A stretch of 64,000 nucleotides of DNA from Tetrapyrgos nigripes (GCA_013368315.1 JAACJM010000179.1:113946-177945); one strand, 5' to 3'; counted from the first letter of the stretch, positions 1-11,150 are shown. Notes: a model not told the origin generated them from the sequence alone. Numbers and translations: made by a program.

Positions 1-797
1 TAGAGAGCAGGTGTTTACCTTGGGCTGAGGTACTTGGTTTGCGTCAGGATGACGAGGACGAGGGTGTTGACGCCCAAGATAGTGAAGCCGACGAAGATGA
101 AGACAATGAGGGTGTTGAGGAAGATAGTCATGAGGAAGGAGAGGCAATGAGTACCGATATTGATATGAACGGTGAGGAAGATGGCGATGAAGATGCTTCA
201 GGAGACGCGTCGGGGTACGATACCTCGATGGCCATGGCCTCTACGACATTCGAAATCGCAGGTCCTTCCACCTTTTCCACTCAATCTCGTTCTCCAACTA
301 CTCAACGCGGTCGCAAGTCTTCATCGTCTCATGAAAACGCCTCTTCTAGTTCCACCAACCACAACCGTAAACATAATCGCAATTACAATCCTGCCCAAGC
401 CCCTGCCTCTACTTCTACATTTACATATTCGAAACCACACATTCCCGCAATCGACCTCGTATCCCTTTCGCCGCACTTTACATGGACTGACGACTGCGCT
501 AGGGAGAGATTTGAGGAGTTGGTTATGAAGGATGTTTCTAGTCCTTTTATACCCAGTCCTATTGATCCCACTCTCGCTGCCGCTGTAAATTCATTCTCAA
601 ATCCTAATCAAACTCCTCTAACTACCATTGTCAATGGAGGTGTTGGTGCAGCAAACGTACCCGCTACTGTCACCGCTGCGAATACGATCACACCTGCGCT
701 TGCACCGAAGAAGAAGGGTTCGGAGAGGAAGTATTGGTTGATTGGTGGGAGAGGGCCTGGGTGCCTTGATGTGAATGCCGTGCCGATTGCAGGTTGA
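1..797 (+). CDS. Hypothetical acidic protein, 3' end only
   Basis: The reading frame is open from the window's left edge to a TGA at 797, so the 5' end lies outside and no start is assigned. The visible 260 or so residues begin with a strongly acidic stretch (runs of D/E, about residues 1-60 of the visible part). A Ser/Thr/Asn-rich low-complexity linker follows, then a more ordered block with the motif SPHFTWTDDCARERFEELV, and a C-terminus ending KYWLIGGRGPGCLDVNAVPIAG-like (shown here only in part as GGRGPGCLDV). I do not recognise a family. The composition suggests a nuclear or regulatory protein, but that is inference only. Codon usage and the absence of stops over 265 codons make it very likely a real gene end. 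Confidence 0.6.
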   Translation, partial: ESRCLPWAEVLGLRQDDEDEGVDAQDSEADEDEDNEGVEEDSHEEGEAMSTDIDMNGEEDGDEDASGDASGYDTSMAMASTTFEIAGPSTFSTQSRSPTTQRGRKSSSSHENASSSSTNHNRKHNRNYNPAQAPASTSTFTYSKPHIPAIDLVSLSPHFTWTDDCARERFEELVMKDVSSPFIPSPIDPTLAAAVNSFSNPNQTPLTTIVNGGVGAANVPATVTAANTITPALAPKKKGSERKYWLIGGRGPGCLDVNAVPIAG

Positions 798-1033
798 ACT
801 TTAGAGTACACTACTTTCACTATAAACTCCTATGTACAGGGACACGATCACCGTCATGAACAGACCATTTAGGCTATATTATTTTGGATTGTGGTCAACG
901 TAGGCTAGTACATACATTACTGCTACTGTGGTATAGTAGCTCTACTTGCACTGTCAGTGTAGTACTAGTAACCGTAATCACTTTCGTGCAGACGCATCAA
1001 AGAGACAGCTTTTCCGCTGAACCGACGAAGGAA
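798..1033. other. Intergenic, nothing identified
   Basis: This is the 3' flank of the acidic-protein gene up to the edge of the NUP57 duplicate. No ORF, RNA gene or repeat is recognisable. Confidence 0.4.
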
Positions 1034-1990
1034 GGAATCAGCAGCAGAGTGCATACCTGAAAGACCACGCTCATTTCCCTCTGGAGTGAGTTAAAGATAT
1101 ATACCTTTCTTTTCTGGAAAACTTATATTTGGTGCAGGTACTTCACCAAAATTACGAAGCAGATTTGTGTGGTATAAGGCGACTATTGACGTGAGTGACG
1201 GTCACTTGGTCACTTCAAGTTGGAGCTAGGTTCCGCTTCAAGTTCTTATGCATATCTTCCTTCCCTATCTGCAGCAAATAGAACGCAAACTGTCTTCAAT
1301 GTCTAATCAGACCCATATAACCCCTCAAGGTCAGTCTGCTACTTGGTACTTCTGTTCGCGACCTTAGTTTCTGATCATGTTGTCTATCTGTTTTACATAG
1401 GCACACCCAACAGTAACCAATATTCCGTGGCCAGAAGTTAATTAGGAAACATCAAATCTCTGGTGCTCGAAAACGGATTCGAAAACTTTAAATTTCCGAA
1501 GCCTCGGCAAGCGATCCGATTGGCTCGGATCCGCTTCCGATAAATTTCTGAAGCACGAAAACCTTTCGTTTTCAAATGAGTTTCCTGGTCCCTCGAAAAC
1601 TTGACCTTTCCGAACTAACTTTTGGCCAATGAATATTGGCTAGTGCTGGGTGTGAGGCATTACCGCGACACTACAAGCACAACACGCAACCTTCATCTCC
1701 CTCGCTGCCAAAACAGTGACCTTGGATGCAGAACTACAAAAGATAAAAGCTCTGTATACTCAACTCTGGCGAGCATGAACGGGGAGCGTCAGAGATCCTT
1801 TTGAAGGGAATGGTATGGATGAAGATGGGACAGGAGGGACCACGGGTTTGGGTATGAGTATGAGTGGATTAAGCGTTGGATGATCATCTTGAGCACCTGT
1901 ATTCCGGGCTTGACATTCCATAATCTCGCCATTTGGGTCCCGATGTTGAAGGGGGGTACGAAAGTTATTCTATGGACATCATCATGGTTG
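1034..1990 (+). pseudogene. Partial duplicate of the NUP57 gene, introns included
   Basis: This stretch is nearly identical to 23831-24535, the last part of exon 5 through the 3' flank of the nucleoporin gene in this window. All intervening introns are retained at the same places, so it is a DNA-level duplication and not a processed retrocopy. Differences from the parent include a 9-nt loss around 1163, a small internal duplication around 1207-1222 (repeated TCACTT), several point changes and a 253-bp MITE at 1402-1654. Without the FG region and start codon it cannot make a nucleoporin. Similarity ends near 1990, and the next recognisable object is an LTR at 2105. Confidence 0.9.
1402..1654. 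mobile_element. 253-bp MITE with ~39-bp TIRs and 3-bp TSD (AGG)
   Basis: The element starts CACACCCAACAG and ends GCTGGGTGTG. The two ends are inverted repeats of about 39 bp with a few mismatches (both contain CCAATATT and GGCCA). It lies between AGG at 1399-1401 and AGG at 1655-1657. The parental NUP57 sequence has a single ACATAGGCATTACC at 24185-24198, which is the empty site. No coding capacity. Ends beginning CAC and a 3-bp duplication resemble CACTA-type elements, but the superfamily is inferred. Confidence 0.9.
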
Positions 1991-2104
1991 TGAGCATTTT
2001 CAGAATTGACCTCTGTTTTGGACTGATGTTATTTTGTAGCCCAGCTCAGAGCACAGATATCCTGGACCTGAGCAAAGACACGCTAGTCTGACTCTTCTTC
2101 CTCT

Positions 2105-2430
2105 TGTTAAGCAGGCATGGTACGGTCCTGTACACTACTAAATGCAGTGGCAACTACGCTACTTACCTGGGGATAAGTGATAGCTTGTTAGGCTTGTTAG
2201 AGGCTTGTAGAGCGATGTGGGTTAAGTATGAAACTTGTTATTTGGAGGACTATCTACGAGTCCTTATATACCTTTGAGGAGGTACAAATACATGTAAACT
2301 AATACTAGAGTAACAATAAGATTCTATTGTACTTGATAGTACAATGCTGGTTTCGTACACTATTGTCGTACTACATCTATTGTCTATATAATCTTATTGT
2401 TCTATTTATAACTACTACTATTGTTCTACA
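2105..2430. repeat. Probable solo LTR (TGTTAAG...TCTACA)
   Basis: This AT-rich 326-bp block starts TGTTAAGC, ends TTGTTCTACA, and contains a TATATA-like box near 2270 and the repeated motif TAATCTTATTG/CAATAAGATT. The TG...CA ends and composition fit an LTR. The flanking 5-mers (CCTCT-like on the left, TAGAT on the right) do not match, so no target duplication is visible. It separates the NUP57 duplicate from the HET remnant. Confidence 0.5.
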
Positions 2431-3808
2431 TAGATGACATTGATGGCTGCAACTGAATGCGCCAATTCAACACCTCTGACCCGATAGCCTCCAAGAAAAG
2501 ACGAAGCACATGGGATCTGCAGTGAAGAGTCATTCTGTCCTCTATAGAAGCAGCTACTCGCCAATGATCCAATAGATCAGCCCAAGCCACAATTTGTGAG
2601 TTGAGACATGCTTGAGCCCTTGATCCTGCATTGAGATAAGACCTCCATATGCCCTCTATGATTGCTGGAGAGTCACTCTCTCTACTAGTTGCTGTCCAGT
2701 CACTGTCCTCCCAGAAAATGTCTATCCATGGAACAGATCCTTGGAATCCGAACACACCAAGGATACAACAGTTGAAAGTATCCATATTGGCTATGGTGAT
2801 ATAGGCCTTGCTGTCAAATCTCTTCTCGAAAATATCTGGTGGAAAGGTTTTCAAGAGGATGTAATCTTGACACTTGAACAGTACCATAAATCCCAGGTTG
2901 GGAAAGTCCAGCGTTTGTGTCAAAAAGTCATGATTATAATTTTCCTTTGGAATATACTCTGTTTCAAAGATCTGAGGAGTTGCCTGTCTGTTCATAAGCA
3001 ACAGATAAGTAGCTGCTGGTGTTCAACTGTTCCAAAACCCTGTCCATCCAGTAATTAAAAACTGTCTCAAAGGTTTTGTAAATATCGCCAAAGTGGAAAA
3101 ATGCAATGCAATATGTCCACACGTAGATGGAGAAAGACTCTGTGGCACTCGTTGTGGATCTGTATGCCAAAGTAATGAGTTCGTTAGTTTTGACCTGGGT
3201 AGTGCCATTACTGAGGATACAGGATGGGGATGGCTCAGCTGTGCAGACAAAATGTTGGGCAGAAGGGAGTAGTGTAACATGGGGACCACTCAATATGCTT
3301 GACTCCTCGTGTTGTCTTGGAGGCGAGCTTCTCCTTCACAGTGAGTTCTTTCATTGTCTCAGGTGCAAAGGGCAACTGAGGAGAATTGAGCACCAGTGTA
3401 TCTGCATGACAGCAAACGTAGCATTGCTTGCTTGTCTCCCAAAGGTAGACAGATATGCAACTGTTGTCCTTCTCTGACCAGCAATGCAGAGATGCAATGA
3501 ATACACCCTTCTGGAAGCATGAAGGGTCAGTGGTGTAAGAGAAGAGTACTTGTAAGTAAAAGTACTCAGGTTCACACAATGTAGTGGGAACAACTGAATT
3601 AGATGTACTACAGTACCTGTAAGAGAAGAGTACTTGTAAGTAAAAGTACTGTAGTAAATATAATGAAGTTAGTAATATGTAAGTAAGTAAATATAGGCAG
3701 AAAGGACACACCTCAGGTTCACACAACGTAGTGGGAACAACTGAGGTGTGTCAGATGAGGTCGTACAGTATATGTGAGGCTTAGTACAGGTGGATCAGAT
3801 ACATAACC

Positions 3809-4359
3809 TGTTAAGTCCAGGCAGATCCTAGCGTTAGGAAACATGTCGGATCCAAGCGGAAGTCTTATTGGGGTTTTTGGGAAAGGATAAAGACGAATCC
3901 GGGCGGAACCGGTAGTCTCTGAGATCGAAGTATAAGGAAGACACGGAATGGAATCCGTTAGGACGGTACTATGTTGTCTGAAGTCAGATGAAGTTAGGAG
4001 ACCAGCTAATTCGATTTTAGACTTAAGCTATCTACTACAAAGTTGCTAGCTTAAGTACTACTTCGGAAACTATCGGAATGAAGAGGAGTAAGATTGGGAT
4101 GGTTCGGAAATGAAGGAAAAGCACATGGTGCTGTTGGAGATGGATGGAGTACTGCAGATGAAGTGGAAACAAAGTGGAACGGATTGGAGATGAAGTGGAG
4201 TAAGTTTGGAGATTAGATACGAGCTGTCCGGTAGTTATCCGAAATGAATGATTGGAAAGTGTTCGGGATGAAAGGGAATGAAGTTTGAAATAAAAGAAAG
4301 AGAAGTTCGGAAAAGAATCGGATGCGACCGGAAGGATGTACGGAAGCATAGATATTACA
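3809..4359 (-). repeat. gypsy 3' LTR (551 bp)
   Basis: Starts TGTTAAGTCC and ends AGATATTACA on the plus strand. It is colinear with the other LTR except for a 68-bp absence near 4234, where the longer copy has sequence bounded by two direct GAAATGAAT repeats. This is the signature of a slippage or recombination deletion after insertion. Confidence 0.93.
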
Positions 4360-4596
4360 GTATCCCCCTCTTAGGCCTCGAGCCCTCGAGAGGCATGGAA
4401 ACGAATAGTAATCCGTCGGAATGAAGTTGAAAAGACAATAGAAGAAAAAATAGAAAAAGGGTGAACCCCGGAAAATGAACAATGGAATCGGAAATGAATG
4501 GAAACGATCGGGATTGTGAATGGTTTCTAAATTAAGTAATTGGTAACGAAATGAACAGGAAACAATAAGGATGGTCTGTGCACAAATTTGAAAACG

Positions 4597-4604
4597 TATA
4601 AAAG
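4597..4604 (+). promoter_or_regulatory. TATA box for the antisense gypsy-borne gene
   Basis: TATAAAAG lies about 46 nt upstream of the ATG at 4650 and is followed by a CT-rich leader with TATCAATG context. This suggests the passenger gene has its own promoter, independent of the LTR. Confidence 0.55.
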
Positions 4605-4649
4605 GGAGAAGTCCTCAGAAGCAGAGCAAAACCAACTTCACCGTTATCA

Positions 4650-5672
4650 ATGTCTTCCACCACCTCCTACGTTCCCCTTGACGTCTCCATGCTCCTGACG
4701 GAGTATATGACCGAATGGACAACGTCCAACGTAAAACCTCCGGCTCCTGTGCAACCCAAACCTTTGGTGGAGAAAATGATCGATGATAGTATGAGGGTGA
4801 TGGAAAAGCATCGGGTCCGTCAGGAAAATAAAAATGGTGCGTGATCTTTTTTTTTGAATTGGGTTTTCCACGGATGCTAACGGAATCGGCTTCAGCTCAA
4901 CAAGCACATGAAGTTCTGATGGAGGAATACGAGGCTGCGCAGGAGTTGATGGAGTTGTGGTTGGAGCAGCGGAAAGACGCGGAAAAGGCGAAGAAGGAGG
5001 AATTGGAGGCTGAGGAGAGGAAACGGCTGGAGGAATGGGCAAGGAAGGAGAAGGAGCGGACCGAACGGGGCACGGAGGTGGAAGTGGAGCATTCCGATGT
5101 GGGCCCTTCAGAGAAGGCGAGAGGAAAGAGAAAAGCGAATTCTGGACCGAGTAGTCCTTGTGCGGCTCGGAGGCGACGTAGGGACGAGGGATCTGGAGAT
5201 GATGACTCGGAAAGTGAGGAAGAGGTTGAGGTGGAGAAGGGAGAGGCGTATGCCGAGGTACGTGGTTTTTTCTGTTTTTCTACCTTCGGATTGTGACCTT
5301 AATTTTCTGTAGCGGTGTTCCCAGTGTACCCGGCTCAGTTTGGAGTGCACGTCCCAAGGCAACGGGAAACGTGCTTGCGAGTCCTGCGCGGCATCACGCG
5401 TGGGGTGTAGTTTCACCAGTCGGAAGGCTGTCATTCCCGACATCTCGACCCTTTGTGCCATACAGTTGGCCCAACTCCGTCGCCTCATCCATATGGGGAA
5501 TGTGATAGAGGTGATCGCGGCAGCGTCGGATATCACGCTTCCCAGAATGGAGGATGAGGAATGGACGGGAATGGAGGCAAGATTGTTGGACATGCCGGAA
5601 TCGCTCGGAAAGCCGAAGAAGAAGGGAAAGGGGAAGAAACCGAGATCAAAGGCAGTGGTAGAGGAAGATTGA
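4650..5672 (+). CDS. Spliced passenger gene inside gypsy: coiled-coil plus Zn2Cys6-pattern protein
   Basis: Three exons: 4650-4836, 4896-5257 and 5313-5672. The introns (4837-4895, with GATGCTAAC branch site and CTTCAG acceptor; 5258-5312, GTACGT...TGTAG) keep the frame open throughout. The product is about 302 residues. The N-terminal ~60 residues are unremarkable. A highly charged E/K/R coiled coil follows (EEYEAAQELMELWLEQ onward), then a basic R/K-rich stretch with possible nuclear-localisation signals and an acidic patch. Next comes the cluster C-SQ-C-TRLSLE-C-X9-C-ES-C-AASRVG-C, which matches the Zn(II)2Cys6 consensus spacing CX2CX6CX9CX2CX6C. The C-terminus is lysine-rich. The gene runs opposite to gag-pol, between the chromodomain and the 3' LTR. 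A DNA- or nucleosome-associated role is inference; captured host gene is an alternative description. Confidence 0.82.
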
Positions 5673-5899
5673 GGAAAGGGATGGATGTGCGCCGGACGCG
5701 ATGGACATGAATAATTGTATATAGATTTTTTTTGTAATGGATACTCGACCGGACCCGGATGGGCAAAAAACTTTCTTGGAACAAATTTTCAAGTGAAGTT
5801 AAGATGCGATCGGAGTAAAAGGAAAAATGAGAAAAAATAGAATAAATCGAAATTAGTGAAGAGTGCTGGAAGGGATGGAAAACGTCGGAAAGATGAGGA

Positions 5900-8800
5900 T
5901 TAAGATGAAATTGGAAGAGGACTGGGTTTGTTCGCATTTTTCTGATGGTACTTGTCTATAGCTTCTTCGGCTGTAAGCTCATCCGCAGGGAGCCAGGAAA
6001 ATTCTTCGTCAGTGCCTTCGTAACCAGACCACTGTACCAAATATAGTAGAGGACATTTCCGACAGCGCCGATCGATTTTCGAGTCTAAGATTTCAGTGAT
6101 TTCATATTCAAGTTCACCTTCAATCTCGACCGGAGCGGGTGGATCTGGGATATGATTTGGAATTGTGTTGGGAACAGCGGGTTTGAGTTGGGACACATGG
6201 AAAACGGGGTGGATCCCACAGAGATAGTCAGGGAGCTTTATGGCATAGGAAAGAGAGCTGGGGCGAGAGAGAACTTTGAATGGGCCAAGGAATTTCTCGG
6301 AGAACTTTGGAGTGGGTCTTGTAGTTTTTATGTGTTTTGCGGACACAAAAACTTCGGAACCGATAGGGATTTCTCGTAAATCCAGACGGCGTTTGTTGGC
6401 CTGTACCTTGTAACATTTCTGAGCTTCCGGAATCTCATCCCGAAGGAAACCATGAAGTTCCTCGAGATTGACAACGAAATGTCGGGTGCGCTCGGAAGCG
6501 AGATTGTAGTCGGGATGAACCATTAAGTTTGGGTGAAACCCTTTATTTGCGAAGAAGGGTGTGATTCCGGTGGAAGCGTTCAGAGCGTTGTTGTAAGCGA
6601 ATTCGGCAATGGGAAGTAGGGAAGACCAATTATCCTGTTGGTAAGAACAATAGATCTGGATGTACTGCTCGAGTGTCTGATTGGTGCGCTCAGTTTGTCC
6701 GTCAGCTTCCGGGTGATAACCCGAAGTGAAGTGAAGTTCCATATTCAAAGCTTTTCCTAAGGATCGGAAAAAATGGGAAACAATAATAGGCTGGCTAGTG
6801 GATAATGCTAATAGCTTCGAAGATTGAAGCTAACAACACCAAAAACACACAAACACCAATCCTGCTATATAATGCGAGGTGATCCAAAGTGACAGAACAC
6901 TCGTATAACTTGTGTAGCTTAAAGGTAAACGGCTCTAGAACCGATTGGGGAACAATAGGGGGTTCAACAATAACAATGGTCACAATTGACAGTCTTCTTG
7001 ACTTTGAGATAAACACAATAAGAGGCCAATTGCCTAGATCTTCAATAACACAATGAGGCCAATATGCCTAAGTTCAATAAACACAATATGGGGCCAGTAT
7101 GCCAATGCAATCACAACAATCTTTGTCTTAGGGTGAACTAATGTTCGAGTCTTTAAAGTTTTGGGTTTTTGTAGAAATTCCTATTGATATAAAGCTGGCC
7201 TGGGCAAGCGAGAGACCTAATCTTCTCTTGAGAGTTATCCAGAATCCGCAGCAATACACGCGAGTACTAATCTATTTTCTAGCTACGAGTACTTCGTCCT
7301 TTTATACTCTAGAGGTCCTAGAACTGTACAGTAGCTAATATTATTTAAAGTCCGCAATATTATATAGTGAAACATGAGAGATTGAATGAAAGTAACTAAG
7401 GAGAGAGATACGCGAACAGTATTTACATGAATCGTCCAATCAGAATATGTACAGAGTCCTCGCGAGAGGGCCAGGGTATATGTGGCACATGCTAGCTTCT
7501 TGGTAATGGAGGTCTAGAGCGGTACTCGTACCGGTAACCTCATTGGGTATCACATGCGAACCTCTTCCAATGCTCGCGAGCGGTCTTTCATAGGTTCCGA
7601 TATCTCCATCCCTACTAGAGTCCTCTAGAGGGCCTCAGTAAGTCTCTAGATCCGTCGGAACTATCTTCTTTGGTGTCTTTAGGAGGGGAGAGGTAGATCT
7701 TGATCATTTGGCAACATCACGATGATCTTAGCTTTAGCTTGAGTAGATCTAGCCAGGTTCGCGAACTATCAGAACGTCTCCAGGATACTTCACGAAGGCA
7801 CCTATCTGAGGTTTCTCCTTGTTATCATTCATCTCCTTTAGTCTCGTATCTTATCTTCTTGAGTCTATGTCACGTTGGTAATCCCATGGATCGTGAAATA
7901 GAGGTAACGCGTACTTATACTGCTCGCAAGGTAGCTACTCATGACAAGTGCCTTGGGTATGTACGTATAAATGTATACGAGCAGTCTAGTACTCGAACAT
8001 CGAACTTAGTAGCTTGAGGGACTTATGTACCATCCTCTCAAGGCTACTTATCCTTATTTCGTATCGCGCTCGCGAACGTTCCCTCTAGTATCACTTTAAC
8101 TGATAGTTCGGGCTTGCTTCAGTTCTTATTCCCTAGTAATGACACATTATGTCTGTATACTTGAATATATATATGCAATTCGACTAGTGATAATCGAATT
8201 TTCGATAGGCGTATCAACGAATTCGGAACCGTGGTCGGAGGTGACATGGTTAGGAACACCATGCTTAGAAAAAACATGAAGAACGAATAATTCCGCGAGC
8301 TGTTCCGATGTAATGGTATCATGAGTTGGAATGAAGATTCCCTGTTTGGATGCACGGTCCACAATTACCAGGATTGCTGTGTATCCGTTGGAATCCGGTA
8401 GTTGTTCAATAAAATCCATGGAAATCAAATCCCACGGACGGACCGGTACAGGAAGTGGTTTTAAGAGACCATAAGGACGATGTCGACGAGGCTTGTTGCG
8501 ACCACAAACCGTACAGGAAGTGACATAATCCCGAATGAATTCTCGGACCTTTGGCCAGGTATAGTGGCGTCGGATAAGGTCAAGCGTCTGGTTTTGTCCG
8601 AAGTGTCCTGCTAGGGAATGGTCGTGGTGCTGTCGCAAAACTTGAAGTCTAAGGTCGGAAGCACCAGGAACGAAAATCCTATTGTCCAAGTGTAGTAACC
8701 CGGATTCATCGAGTTTCCATCGGGATGATGAGGAATCCTTAGCTAGTTTGAGACCGGCTTGTGATTCTGGATCGGAAGCGTAGGATTCTCGGATTGTGGA

Positions 8801-11080
8801 ATGGAGTTTCTCGATATCCATGATAATGGATGCACGGAGTACGGGTCCTTCGAGGAAAGAGGCTCGGAGCGATTCGGAAAGCTGTTCTTGGGTGAAGACA
8901 GGGCGGAAATTCTGCGGATTAACTTTGGCGTAGTCACTATCCCCCTCTTTTGGGTAGACGTCCCATCGTCTAGTGAGTGATTCTGGTTTTGCACCTAGTT
9001 TACCCAGTCAGAACCGGATAATGAGATTGAAAGCGGAAAGATACTCGGACCATCGGACTTGTCGTCGTGTTAGAATTTTGGTGGTCAAAAAATATTCCAA
9101 ATTCTTGTGATCGGTAATGACATCGATAGGGGATCCAGAGCCTTCCAAGTAGTGTCGCCAGATTTGGAAAGCTTCAAAAATGGCAAGCAGTTCCTTATCG
9201 TGAACATCGTAATTGAGTTCGGCGGATTGTAAGGTGCGTGAATGGAATGCGATGGGATGAATCTCTCCAGAATCATACTGGAGAGAGAGGATTGCGGCGA
9301 TAGCGTAGTCAGAAGCGTCGGTTTCGACGATGATTTTTTGGTTCGGAACCCAATGACCAAGGATCGGAGCGGAAGTAAAAGTGTGCTTAAGGTAATCAAA
9401 AGATTCCTGGCATGCCTGCGTCCATTTCCACTGGATAGCTTTTCAGGTGAGACGGGTTAGGGGTACGACAATATCCGAATAATTGAAGATGAAGCGTCTG
9501 TAAAAATTACAGAAGCCTAGGAAAGATTGTATATCCCGGACCTTCCGAGGAACGGGCCATTCTAGGATAGTTCGGATTTTAGAAGGATCCATCGTCAACC
9601 CTTCAGGGGAGAGAATGTAGCCTAGATACTCCACAGTATCAACGGAAAAGAAGCATTTTTTGGGATTGACGAAGAGTCTGTGCTCTCGGAGCCGACGGAA
9701 TACTTCGTGAACATGTTTCTGATGATCCTCCTCATTGTCGGAATAGATCAGGATGTTGTCGAGATAGACGATGACAGTAACGTTGAGGAGATCCTTGAGG
9801 ATGTCGTTGATAAATCGCTGAAAAGCAGCGGGAGCATTACTGAGACCAAAAGGCATCACTTTCCATTCGAAGGATCCGTAGCGGGTCCGGAAAGCGGTTT
9901 TCCATTCATCCCCTTCGGCGATGCAGACCAAGTGATAAGCGTGATGGAGATCCAACTTGGTATAGATTTTCGCATGCTGGGGGGTGTCTAAAAGCTCGGA
10001 AATAAGTGGAAGCGGATACCTATCCTTCTTCGTGATGGCATTGAGGCCACGGAAGTCAACGCAAAGCTGAAGCTCTCCGCTTTTCTTCTTCACAAAGAGG
10101 ACCGGAGCCGCGAAGGGCGAGGATGAAGGTTTGATAAAACCTATAGTCAGATGTTTGTCGATAATTTTCTGTAATTCTCCTAATTCCCTGTTGGATACTG
10201 GATAAATCCGGGCAATCGGCGGAGCCGCGCCCTCGACAAGATCAATCTTGAGGTCGTAGGGATGATGCGGAGCCAGTTTATCCGAAAGTCCTTTGTCAAA
10301 CACATCAGAATAGTCAGCTAAGTATTCGGGAGCCTTTGGAGAAGGTGTGGTTTCCGAATTTGAGGCTTTCGCATGAACCTCAGCATCTGGGGTTAACCGG
10401 AGCCCCATTGGTTCAAGCTGATCCTGTTTGCAACAGCGAAGGAAAGCTGCTGCTCCGATGATACTAATGCAGGTGTCGTCAACGGAAGATGCCATTTGCG
10501 AGATGGAGGGATAGGAATAGATGGGTTCGTATGGCCATGATGATTTAGAACGAATGGGTGGCGTTGCAGCCGGAAGCGGTGTGGAAACTGGAGAACCCAG
10601 GTCAGCCTCAGAGGGCGACACACAGGGTTCAGAGCTCGGGGTGACAGCAACCGGTTCGGGGTCACGGAAATCAATGTTTCCTTTTACCCAGTCAACCGAC
10701 AGGTTGTAGCGGGAAAGGAAACTATATCCGAGGACTCCCTTACAAGTTGAGTCGAGATTAGTGACATAAAAGTCAAGAGGAATTCGTTCCCCCTTCGGAA
10801 AGTAAACGGAAAAACGGCATACTTTATTCAGGGTGCAGGGTACAGAACCATCAAGTAAGCGTAGACGAATGGGAGGAATTGAAAAGGTAGGTAGGGAATG
10901 TTCGGAAACGTACGTAGAGTCGATAAAACAATCTGAAGAACCAGAATCCAAAAGCGACGGAAAAGAAATGGAAAGTTCGGGTTTAGTATATGAGGGAATA
11001 GAAAGTGGAAGAACTAAGGATTTAACGGAAAGAGCGGCGGCGTTGAGAGTAACCTCCTGATTGGCACGATCCCAGTCAAC
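5900..11080 (-). pseudogene. gypsy Pol: protease, RT, RNase H, integrase, chromodomain
   Basis: Reading the minus strand from about 11080: the protease motif LLDSGSSDCFIDS, then reverse transcriptase (PVLFVKKKSGELQLCVDFRG, MPFGLSNAPAAFQRFIN, VIVYLDNILIYS, where the second catalytic Asp of YLDD is Asn). RNase H follows (ETDASDYAIAAILS, ELNYDVHDKELLAI), then the integrase HHCC region (HHDHSLAGHFG, SCTVCGRNK) and DDE core (ISMDFIEQLP, TSDHGSEFV, then YHPEADGQTERTNQ). The GPY-like region follows (FLGPFKVL, IHPVFHVSQLKP) and a terminal chromodomain (YLVQWSGYEGTDEEFSWLP). Breaks: TGA near 9450, TGA near 9010, and the insertion 6782-8215 inside the integrase core. The chromodomain places it among the chromoviruses. 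Confidence 0.93.
6782..8215. mobile_element. Unidentified 1434-bp insertion in the gypsy integrase
   Basis: Sequence on both sides belongs to one integrase frame: GSEFV is encoded to the right of 8218 and HFFRSLGKALN to the left of 6779. Removing 6782-8215 plus one copy of AAC (6779-6781, 8216-8218) restores a continuous E-F-V-S-H-F-F-R reading. The insert has no long ORF, no clear terminal inverted repeats and no TG...CA ends. It is rich in CTAGA/CTCGCGAG-like short palindromes and contains a TTTTATACTCTAGAGG stretch near 7300. I cannot assign a superfamily. Confidence 0.75.
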
Positions 11081-11150
11081 GCAACTCCAACCTCGTGCCG
11101 AGGCATCAGAGTCGCTGACTATTTTGGGGACTGCGTGGAAGCAGTGCCAG

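Noticed and set aside
172..528. Second plus-strand frame overlapping the acidic-protein gene
   Set aside because: It runs through the real gene in another frame, has unusual composition (PLPLLLHLHI) and no splice or start context; treated as a shadow.
3127..3477. Plus-strand frame of 116 codons over the HET remnant
   Set aside because: It is antisense to recognisable HET C-terminal sequence, which explains its openness.
4597..5900. Idea that the passenger gene is a retroviral-type env
   Set aside because: There is no signal peptide, membrane segment or envelope-like feature. It is antisense, spliced and has a zinc-cluster pattern instead.
9680..9991. Plus-strand frame within gypsy pol
   Set aside because: Antisense to the reverse transcriptase; acidic composition is a by-product of the RT codons.
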